From the NCBI GenBank assembly GCA_039029195.1, contig JBCCGR010000033.1, positions 1 to 49,212 of the forward strand: a stretch of DNA of 49,212 nucleotides, in the 5' to 3' direction. The translations under genes and the position numbers were made by a program. Below are positions 34,899-42,078 of this stretch, piece after piece. Position 1 is the stretch's first letter; each line of letters begins with the position of its first letter. Under the pieces are notes generated by a model. The model saw only the letters and a list, made by a program, of their open reading frames with translations, did not search any database and was not told where the DNA came from. The stretch comes from JBCCGR01 sp039029195 (GTDB taxonomy: Bacteria; Pseudomonadota; Alphaproteobacteria; Rhizobiales; Rhizobiaceae).

Positions 34899-37895
34899 AT
34901 GGCAAATGGCAAGAAACAGGACGGATTCGGCGAGGCCCCGCAGCCCAATTTGAAAGGCGCGCCTCTCTCCGGGTCGATCTCCGATTGGGCGGAGGAGATT
35001 GAGGAGCTATCCAGGTCTGCGGATTCGGGTGGCAGTCCCTCCGTGGCAGGGCAAAACCTGGCGGATGGCCAGGTTGCCAGCCCGCGAACGGACACAAAGC
35101 CGGACGGCTTTGTGGAAAAGCAAAACAAGCCCAAACAACCGCCCAAGCGCGACACGAAGAAATCCACTCGCACGGCGCGGGGCACCTCCATGGGTGCTGC
35201 GCCAAAGACAGCCAAGGAGCGTGCAGCGTCCGGTCTGAATGCGGTGGCTGGACTGGATATTTCGGTGGAGGAAGCGGGCGCGATCACCTCGTCCGGTGTC
35301 ACGGCGACCGTCGACGCGCTTTCCAAGTTGATCGAGCACGGCCGCGAGGAGATGAAGGGCGACATCTGGGTGCCGCATCGCCCGGAACGGCCGGAAAAAT
35401 CCGAAGGCGGCATCGCGTTCAGGATCGAGAGCGAATTTGAAGCCAAGGGCGATCAGCCGACTGCCATTGCCGAGCTTGTGGAGGGATTAGTGGGCTCCTC
35501 TTCGTTCTCCCCCCTTGCGGTGGAGATGTCTCTGCAGGAGACAGAGGGGGGTTATGCGGCAGATGCGGTGGGTTTTGATTCACCCCCCTCTGTCGCCGGG
35601 CTTGACGCCCCGTCGACATCTCCCCCGCAAGGGGGGAGATCAAACGGAGAGACCCAGTCCGTGGCGGGGCAAGTGCCGGGCTTTCAAGAACAAAGAGCAG
35701 ACGCCGAAGAGGCGACCGGCCGGTCAGGCCGCCCCAGCGGAGGCAGTGAGCACAGCGAACTTGCCGTGAGCTCAGATTCAACCGAACGCACTCAGGTTCT
35801 TCTCGGCGTCACCGGGTCCGGCAAAACCTTCACCATGGCCAAGGTGATCGAGGCGACGCAGCGCCCGGCGCTGGTGCTTGCGCCCAACAAGACGCTGGCC
35901 GCGCAACTGTACGGGGAGATGAAATCCTTCTTCCCCAAAAATGCGGTGGAATATTTTGTTTCCTACTACGACTACTATCAGCCCGAGGCCTATGTGCCGC
36001 GCTCTGACACCTATATCGAGAAGGAATCGAGCGTAAACGAGCAGATCGACCGCATGCGGCACTCGGCAACCCGCGCACTGCTGGAACGCGATGACGTGAT
36101 CATCGTGGCGTCGGTGTCGTGCATCTACGGTATCGGCTCGGTGGAAACCTACACCGCCATGACGTTCCAGATGCAGATTGGCGACCGGCTGGACCAGCGG
36201 CAGTTGCTGGCGGATCTGGTGGCCCAGCAATATCGCCGCTCGGATGCAAACTTCGTGCGCGGCACATTCCGCGTGCGCGGTGACACGATTGAAATCTTCC
36301 CCGCCCACCTTGAGGATCGCGCCTGGCGGATATCGCTGTTTGGCGATGAGATCGAGGGGATCACGGAGTTCGATCCGCTCACCGGCAAGAAGACCGACGA
36401 GCTGAAGTCGGTCAAGATTTATGCCAACTCCCACTATGTGACGCCGCGCCCGACGCTGCAGCAGGCGACCAAATCCATCAAGGAAGAGCTACGCTGGCGG
36501 CTGGAAGAACTCACCAGAGCGGGGCGCTTGCTGGAAGCGCAGCGGCTTGAACAGCGCACCAAGTTCGATCTGGAAATGATCGAGGCGACTGGTGCCTGTG
36601 CCGGCATTGAAAACTATTCGCGCTACCTCACGGGCCGCAAGCCGGGCGAACCGCCGCCAACGCTGTTTGAATATCTGCCCGACAATGCGATTGTTTTTGC
36701 GGATGAGAGCCACGTCACCGTGCCGCAGATTGGCGGCATGTATCGGGGCGACTTCCGCCGCAAGGCCACGCTGGCGGAATATGGCTTCCGCCTGCCGTCC
36801 TGCATGGACAACCGCCCGCTGCGGTTTGAGGAGTGGGACGCCATGCGCCCACAAACCATCTGCGTTTCGGCGACGCCCGGTGGCTGGGAGATGGAGCAGG
36901 CGGGCGGTGTGTTCGCCGAGCAGGTGATCCGACCCACCGGGCTCATTGACCCGCCGGTTGAGGTGCGCCCGGCCAAGACGCAGGTTGATGATCTGCTCGA
37001 CGAGGTGCAGCAGGTCGCCAAGGCCGGCTATCGCTCTCTGGTTACCGTGCTCACAAAGCGCATGGCGGAGGACCTCACCGAATATCTGCACGAAAACAAT
37101 GTGCGCGTGCGATACATGCATTCTGATATCGATACGCTGGAGCGCATTGAAATTATTCGTGATTTGCGGCTTGGCGCGTTTGACGTGCTGGTCGGGATCA
37201 ACCTGCTGCGCGAAGGGCTCGATATTCCCGAATGTGCGCTGGTCGCCATTCTTGACGCCGACAAGGAGGGCTTTCTGCGTTCCGAAACATCACTGGTGCA
37301 GACCATTGGTCGCGCCGCGCGCAACGTGGATGGCAGGGTGGTTCTTTATGCGGACCAGATCACCGGTTCCATGGAGCGGGCGATGGCGGAAACCGATCGG
37401 CGTCGCGAAAAGCAGGTCGCCTACAATGAGGCCAACGGCATCACACCGGAATCGGTCAAGAAGCAGATCGGTGATATTCTGGAAAGCGTCTATGAAGGCG
37501 ACCATGTACGCGTGGACACGGGCCTTGCGGAAGAGGGCGCGCTTATTGGCAACAATCTGGCGGCCCATCTGGAAGATCTTGAAAAGCGCATGCGCGATGC
37601 CGCAGCCGATCTGGACTTCGAAGAAGCTGCCCGCTTGCGCGATGAGATCAAGCGTCTTCAGGCAGTTGAGCTGGAGGTCGCCGACGACCCGCTGTCCCGC
37701 GATGCCGGTGTCGAAAACACCCAAAACGCAAGACGCCGCGCGGCGAAGTCCGGCAAGCCGGATGCGAGTGGCGGCAGCTTGTTTCGCAAGAATACGCTGG
37801 ATGAGATGACGGTGGGCAGAACCGAAAAGCCGCTGGGTCGCGGCGCGTCGGGAGCCTCCCGTCGCCCGAGTAAAACGGGCAGGCCGGGGAGGTAA
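34899..37895 (+). CDS. uvrB: excinuclease ABC subunit B with an in-frame repeat insertion
   Basis: UvrB is the DNA-damage-verifying helicase of nucleotide excision repair, working with UvrA and UvrC. From the ATG at 34899 it has 998 residues; a GTG at 34878 is also in frame. After a rhizobial-type N-terminal extension (about 165 residues) come GDQP (184-187), Walker A GVTGSGKT (303-310), the beta-hairpin YYDYYQPEAYVPRSDTY, the DEAD-like ADESHV, the helicase motifs SATPG and QTIGRAARN, and the UVR domain LEKRMRDAAADLDFEEAARL. About 98 residues (198-295) between GDQP and Walker A do not belong to UvrB and come from a palindromic repeat. The rest is intact, so the protein is probably still active. 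Confidence 0.95.
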   Translation: MANGKKQDGFGEAPQPNLKGAPLSGSISDWAEEIEELSRSADSGGSPSVAGQNLADGQVASPRTDTKPDGFVEKQNKPKQPPKRDTKKSTRTARGTSMGAAPKTAKERAASGLNAVAGLDISVEEAGAITSSGVTATVDALSKLIEHGREEMKGDIWVPHRPERPEKSEGGIAFRIESEFEAKGDQPTAIAELVEGLVGSSSFSPLAVEMSLQETEGGYAADAVGFDSPPSVAGLDAPSTSPPQGGRSNGETQSVAGQVPGFQEQRADAEEATGRSGRPSGGSEHSELAVSSDSTERTQVLLGVTGSGKTFTMAKVIEATQRPALVLAPNKTLAAQLYGEMKSFFPKNAVEYFVSYYDYYQPEAYVPRSDTYIEKESSVNEQIDRMRHSATRALLERDDVIIVASVSCIYGIGSVETYTAMTFQMQIGDRLDQRQLLADLVAQQYRRSDANFVRGTFRVRGDTIEIFPAHLEDRAWRISLFGDEIEGITEFDPLTGKKTDELKSVKIYANSHYVTPRPTLQQATKSIKEELRWRLEELTRAGRLLEAQRLEQRTKFDLEMIEATGACAGIENYSRYLTGRKPGEPPPTLFEYLPDNAIVFADESHVTVPQIGGMYRGDFRRKATLAEYGFRLPSCMDNRPLRFEEWDAMRPQTICVSATPGGWEMEQAGGVFAEQVIRPTGLIDPPVEVRPAKTQVDDLLDEVQQVAKAGYRSLVTVLTKRMAEDLTEYLHENNVRVRYMHSDIDTLERIEIIRDLRLGAFDVLVGINLLREGLDIPECALVAILDADKEGFLRSETSLVQTIGRAARNVDGRVVLYADQITGSMERAMAETDRRREKQVAYNEANGITPESVKKQIGDILESVYEGDHVRVDTGLAEEGALIGNNLAAHLEDLEKRMRDAAADLDFEEAARLRDEIKRLQAVELEVADDPLSRDAGVENTQNARRRAAKSGKPDASGGSLFRKNTLDEMTVGRTEKPLGRGASGASRRPSKTGRPGR
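35490..35783 (+). repeat. palindromic interspersed element inserted in frame in uvrB
   Basis: The stretch separates LVEGL from ERTQVLLGVTG, which are nearly adjacent in other UvrB proteins. Its core is a 134-base inverted repeat: outer arms 35506-35530 and 35615-35639 match in 24 of 25 bases; inner arms GACAGAGGGGGG (35540-35551) and CCCCCCTCTGTC (35583-35594) match in all 12. The length of about 294 bases keeps the frame and no stop codon occurs. The encoded residues are Ser, Gly, Pro and Glu rich, as expected for a disordered loop. Element ends are estimated from the protein, so they may shift by a few codons. Confidence 0.85.
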
Positions 37896-37906
37896 GCAGT
37901 CTGTAG

Positions 37907-37930
37907 AAGGGCAGAGCCCTTTTCATTTCA
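37907..37930 (+). terminator. short terminator after uvrB
   Basis: AAGGGC and GCCCTT form a 6-bp stem around AGA, followed by TTTCATTTCAT. It starts 12 bases after the uvrB stop. Confidence 0.5.
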
Positions 37931-37978
37931 TCTGCCTGATTGTATGCCCGCCCGGTTCGTTCAATTCCGTTCCCGCTC

Positions 37979-38914
37979 ATGCTGAACTACGGCCATACGG
38001 TAACCGCCCGAACCGCGCGCACGCTGCTTGATCTGGCAAAGATCATGCTGCCGATCATGATTCTTGTTCGCATTGGTGAGAGTTTTGGCCTGTCGGCGAT
38101 CATCGGTTCTGTGCTTGAGCCGGTTATGCAATTTGTCGGCTTGCCGGGTGAAACCGGCCTGATCTGGGCGATTGGCATTCTCACGGGCATGTATGGTGCG
38201 CTCGCAGCTCTTTTGAGCATGACGTCGGCGCTGGATATTTCTGTCGCTCAATTGAGCATTCTGGCGTCCATGATCCTGTTTGCGCATGGGCTACCAATCG
38301 AGCAGGCGATAGTGAAAAAGGTGGGCGGCTCGTTCTGGGCAACAACGGTGCTGCGGGTTGCCTGCGCAATTGCCTACGGACTTCTGGTCCATCTGATGTG
38401 CGACACGGTGGGAGTGTTGCAGCAACCGGTTGATCTCAGCCTGTTTGCCTTGCCTCAGGTGGAGCAGGGCTGGCTTGCCTGGGCGTACTCAACCGCCAGA
38501 ACCTTCCTGATGCTGTTTGCAATTCTGCTGTTTTTGCTGGTTGCAATCGATGGTCTGAAACGCATTGGTGCCTTTGAGGCGATTGTAAATCTGGTGGCGC
38601 CGCTTGGGCGATTGCTGAACATTGACCGGCGCCTGATGCCGCTCACGGTCACCGGCATGCTGCTGGGCTTATCCTACGGCAGCGGTCTGCTGATGGATGA
38701 AATGCGCGACAAGCCGGCGGACTCCCAATCGCTGTTCCCGCCATTGGCCCTTCTATCGATCTCACATGGACTGATTGAAGACACGATTGTCATGATGGCG
38801 TTGGGGGCCGATTTCTGGATCGTCTTTGCCGGGAAACTGGTGTTTTCCTGCGCAGTGATCTGGTTTTTAAACCTGATAATCAACTCCACAAAAAAGACCC
38901 GGCCAGCCGTTTAA
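37979..38914 (+). CDS. membrane protein with nucleoside-recognition (Gate) domains
   Basis: The 312-residue protein has about eight to nine membrane segments. Two Gate-like segments can be seen: ILVRIGESFGLSAIIGSVLE with GILTGMYGALAALLSM in the first half, and GLKRIGAFEAIVNLVAPLGR with GMLLGLSYGSGLLMDEM in the second. This matches the nucleoside recognition domain family of uncertain function (relatives include YjiH and spore maturation proteins). The ATG at 37979 was chosen; a TTG at 37940 would add 13 residues. It lies after uvrB with a terminator between. Substrate unknown. Confidence 0.75.
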   Translation: MLNYGHTVTARTARTLLDLAKIMLPIMILVRIGESFGLSAIIGSVLEPVMQFVGLPGETGLIWAIGILTGMYGALAALLSMTSALDISVAQLSILASMILFAHGLPIEQAIVKKVGGSFWATTVLRVACAIAYGLLVHLMCDTVGVLQQPVDLSLFALPQVEQGWLAWAYSTARTFLMLFAILLFLLVAIDGLKRIGAFEAIVNLVAPLGRLLNIDRRLMPLTVTGMLLGLSYGSGLLMDEMRDKPADSQSLFPPLALLSISHGLIEDTIVMMALGADFWIVFAGKLVFSCAVIWFLNLIINSTKKTRPAV

Positions 38915-39567
38915 TGGCGGGATCGCCTCAAATCTCAGCAACCACTTGTTAACAGGTTGAAACGGCGATCGCTCGTTTTACTTGAGGTCATATTCCCAAT
39001 GACTTCAGCCTGGTAATTTAGGGGCTGAAACCTATGAAGATCTCAGCCCCGGCACTCAAACGAGTGCCAACCAGAACCCTCCAACGCCCCATGGAGTTTT
39101 CCTTTGACAAGTCAAAGGAGGTTCTGGCGAGCAAACGGAACGATGCGAAGCAAAGCCGAGCATTTCCTGAATTCGAAATGCGAGTTCGAACTCTGCCTCA
39201 GTTCATGCAGATCTGATCGGTGGTGATCGGTGATCCACACGGGCCCCTGGGTAAGGCGCGAAACATGACAAGTAATTTTCAACAATTCGCTTTCGGGCAG
39301 AAAACTTCGCGGTTTAGCTTCGCAACTTCCGTTCCGGAATTCGCTAAAGCGCTGAGAAGGTTCGCTATTTAGCGAAAGGTTGACAGTCTTTGGCGAGCCG
39401 GTGATTGAATTGGATGTCATGCGCAGCAGATTGAGAGCCGCTGCGCGACAAATCACCGGTCTGGCATCCGTTGAGTGGCTGTCGAACCGGGCATTGCAAC
39501 GCAACCTGCCAAATTGATGGCGGCGGACAGAAACTGGTGATTGGGACCAGTGGATCAGCTTAGTGGC
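38915..39567. other. 650-base noncoding region before the HTH regulator
   Basis: No gene is supported here; a 60-codon frame at 39034-39216 has no family likeness. The left part has a perfect inverted repeat TCCTTTGAC/GTCAAAGGA at 39100-39119. Between about 39258 and 39376 TTCGC/GCGAA motifs recur at regular distance. The length and the structured motifs suggest a regulatory region, a small RNA gene or a decayed gene. Confidence 0.45.
39258..39376 (+). promoter_or_regulatory. helically phased TTCGC motif array
   Basis: TTCGC occurs at 39286, 39306, 39319, 39340 and 39361, with the inverse GCGAA at 39258 and 39372. Steps of 20, 21 and 21 bases are about two turns of DNA. The last copy forms the perfect inverted repeat TTCGCTA-TT-TAGCGAA at 39361-39376. 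This looks like a cooperative binding site for a dimeric regulator about 200 bases upstream of the HTH gene; its own product is the natural candidate. Confidence 0.4.
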
Positions 39568-40422
39568 ATGAACAGATCCAATTTTCCAGCGCGTGATCCA
39601 GCAAGCGAGAGTTCGGCTGAGGAGCAATCGGCGTCGCAGTTTGATCCGGTGTGTCTTGCAGACAATCTTCGAAAATTGTGTTTGCGACAGGGGACAATTT
39701 CCGAAGTTTGCCGCGAGACTGGGATCAACCGGCAACAAATGGCGCGATATGTGGCTGGAACGGCGTCGCCTCGCCTGGACGTCTTTGCCAAACTCTGTGC
39801 GCACTTTAATGTGTCAGCGCAGATCATGTTCGAACCTCTGCGCGAGGCTCACTTCCTGCGGGATCCACCTTCGGCAAAACCGCCGATGTTTGTTCCCGAT
39901 ATCGGCGACTTTTTTCGTGCGGATTTCACACCTTCCCGTCGTCTGGAGAACGGGTTCTACCGAATTTGGAAGCCAACATTTACAAAAGAAGGCCACATAA
40001 TTCGCAACCTCATGTATGTTTGGGAGGAGGATGGACTTCAACGATTTCGCTATTCCATTCGTCCGGATGGCTATGGAAGAACACTATCAAGTGCTCTGAT
40101 TTCCGGCACCATTGGGGTCGTGGAATGGCACTATGTGTTTATGGCAAGAATGGAAACACAGGGCTACGGCACCCTGTCGGTGCACCTGATGGAGCGCTCA
40201 GCGATGCATCAACTGCTGAGTGGTATTTTACTCATTCTGTCAGCCCGAAATGGACGTCCACCATCCGCCTGCCGCGCCGTCTTTGAAAAGGCACCCGACC
40301 TGAAAATGTCGGACCTCAAAACGATGCAGAAAATCATGCCGAATGATCAGGTGCCGGACTATGTGGCGGATGCCCTGAAGCTCCACGACGAAAGCGAAGC
40401 CACGGTTTTGGTCAACACCTGA
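39568..40422 (+). CDS. HTH (XRE-like) regulator with unknown C-terminal domain
   Basis: The 284-residue protein has an N-terminal lambda-repressor-like helix-turn-helix at about residues 30-82 (LADNLRKLCLRQGTISEVCR, then GINRQQMARYVAGTASPRLD), followed by a domain of about 190 residues that I do not recognise (FYRIWKPTFTKEGHIIRNLM, VVEWHYVFMARMETQGYGTL). That part may sense a ligand. Start at 39568 chosen; GTG 39550 and TTG 39541 are possible. It is a lone regulator: the next gene (yghU) is convergent. The long upstream region with phased motifs suggests autoregulation. Confidence 0.75.
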   Translation: MNRSNFPARDPASESSAEEQSASQFDPVCLADNLRKLCLRQGTISEVCRETGINRQQMARYVAGTASPRLDVFAKLCAHFNVSAQIMFEPLREAHFLRDPPSAKPPMFVPDIGDFFRADFTPSRRLENGFYRIWKPTFTKEGHIIRNLMYVWEEDGLQRFRYSIRPDGYGRTLSSALISGTIGVVEWHYVFMARMETQGYGTLSVHLMERSAMHQLLSGILLILSARNGRPPSACRAVFEKAPDLKMSDLKTMQKIMPNDQVPDYVADALKLHDESEATVLVNT

Positions 40423-40443
40423 TCATCTTACGGCAATATTGGA

Positions 40444-41322
40444 TCAGCTTTCCGCTGCTTCCAGCTTGTCCTGGGTATTCGTGTCAAAGTCGCCGGCGTC
40501 GTGCCGCTCATGCAGCTGCGATGAAGGTTCGCCAAACACCCTGTTCACCATGCGACCGCGTTTCACCGCAGGGCGCTCGGCAATTTCTTTGGTCCAGCGC
40601 ACCACGTTTTCATATTCATGAACTTGCAGGAATTCTCCGGCTTCATAGAGAAGGCCGAGCGAAAGACCGCCATACCAAGGCATGGTTGCCATGTCGGCGA
40701 TGGTGTATTCGTCACCCGCAAGAAATTGGTTCTCGCCCAGATGCTTGTCGAGCACATCCATCTGGCGCTTCACTTCCATGGCAAAGCGGTTGATGGGATA
40801 TTCCATCTTGGTGGGTGCATAAGCATAAAAATGGCCGAAGCCACCGCCGAGATACGGCGCGCTGCCCATCTGCCAGAACAGCCAGCTCATGCATTCTGTG
40901 CGTTTCTTGTGGTCGGTGGGTAGAAATTCACCAAACTTTTCAGCCAGATAGAAAAGGATCGAGGCGGACTCAAACACCCGGGTTGGCGTCTCGGTGCTGT
41001 GATCCATCAGTGCGGGAATCCTGGAATTGGGATTGGCCGAAACGAAGCCGCTGCCGAACTGATCACCCTCGCCAATATTGATCAGCCAGGCATCATACTC
41101 CGAGCCCGCATGACCTTTGGCCAGAAGCTCCTCCAGCATCACGGTCACCTTCACACCGTTTGGTGTGGCCAGCGAGTAGAGCTGCAGAGGGTGTTTGCCG
41201 ACCGGCAGATCTTTTTCGTGAGTGGAACCGGAGATTGGACGGTTGATGTTGGCAAAGCGTCCGCCAGATTCCGCGTCCCATGTCCAGACCTTCGGCGGCA
41301 CATATTCCTGATTGTCAGTCAT
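40444..41322 (-). CDS. yghU: glutathione transferase-like disulfide-bond oxidoreductase YghU
   Basis: The 292-residue protein matches E. coli YghU closely along its length: VWTWDAESGGRFANINRPIS near the start, LPVGKHPLQLYSLATPNGVK, RVFESASILFYLAEKFGEFL, and LHERHDAGDFDTNTQDK at the end. YghU binds two glutathione molecules and reduces disulfides, with thioredoxin-fold N-domain and helical C-domain. It is a cytoplasmic enzyme. The neighbours MAPEG, DUF255 and a GST also deal with thiols or glutathione. Confidence 0.93.
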   Translation of the reverse strand: MTDNQEYVPPKVWTWDAESGGRFANINRPISGSTHEKDLPVGKHPLQLYSLATPNGVKVTVMLEELLAKGHAGSEYDAWLINIGEGDQFGSGFVSANPNSRIPALMDHSTETPTRVFESASILFYLAEKFGEFLPTDHKKRTECMSWLFWQMGSAPYLGGGFGHFYAYAPTKMEYPINRFAMEVKRQMDVLDKHLGENQFLAGDEYTIADMATMPWYGGLSLGLLYEAGEFLQVHEYENVVRWTKEIAERPAVKRGRMVNRVFGEPSSQLHERHDAGDFDTNTQDKLEAAES

Positions 41323-41433
41323 TTCGGCAAATCCAATGTTAGATGAGAAGTTCGGGAACAGATAAGACAGGTTCGTTACACTTGAACAGGTGAATTCCTG
41401 AACGCAGTGTCAATTAATTGTGTACCGTCTGGT

Positions 41434-41826
41434 TCAAAACACCAGCAGAACCAGATTGTGTGCCACCATCAGCACCAGGGCGATCAATGTCAGGATCATG
41501 CCGCGAATCCGTCCGCCGGGATTGTGCTCGGAAAAAGACAGGGCATATCCGTGGAACAGGCGACCAATCAGAAACATTGCTGCCAGAATGCCCACAATCC
41601 AGAAATTGCCACCCTGAAACTCGGCCAGACCCGTCATAAGCACCATCATTGGCGCATATTCGGTGAGATTGCCATGCGCCCGAATACGTCGGCGCAACGT
41701 CTCATCATCACCTGCTTCCAGCGAGACGCTGGTCGATTGGCGTCGCTTGATCACGTTGTAGGTGAGCACCAGCAGCCAGATGGTCAGCAGGCTGGTCAAA
41801 AGTGTGGTGATAGGCAGAGTGATCAT
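41434..41826 (-). CDS. MAPEG-family membrane protein
   Basis: The 130-residue protein has four membrane segments. The family signature is present between the first two: RRRIRAHGNLTEYAPMMVLM, with the Arg-Asn-Glu-Pro residues that bind glutathione in microsomal GST relatives. The start ATG at 41826 is placed because the upstream frame is not hydrophobic and lacks likeness. Bacterial members include glutathione transferases and proteins of unknown role. The gene is 111 bases upstream of yghU on the same strand; the palindrome CAATTAATTG (41411-41420) lies in that gap. Confidence 0.85.
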   Translation of the reverse strand: MITLPITTLLTSLLTIWLLVLTYNVIKRRQSTSVSLEAGDDETLRRRIRAHGNLTEYAPMMVLMTGLAEFQGGNFWIVGILAAMFLIGRLFHGYALSFSEHNPGGRIRGMILTLIALVLMVAHNLVLLVF

Positions 41827-42078
41827 GAGGGCTCCGGTGGTCAGATTGCGAGGGCTGGATGTGATGTAGGCAAGACGGTCTTCGTTCTCAAGGCGAACCA
41901 TCGGCTGGGATGCAACGACCAGCCACACATTTGTTCCCACAGAGACTGTCCTTTGACGCAGCACCCCACGTCATCGTGATGGCGCAAGCGATGTGCACCG
42001 CAGCCGTTTCTCTTAAAAGAATGCAGATTGGTGATTTGCAGTGACCAGGCCAGAAACGGCCAATAAGAGGGTGAACTA

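Noticed and set aside
39034..39216. 60-codon frame in the noncoding gap
   Set aside because: No family likeness or signal sequence, no clear ribosome site, and an inverted repeat runs through it.
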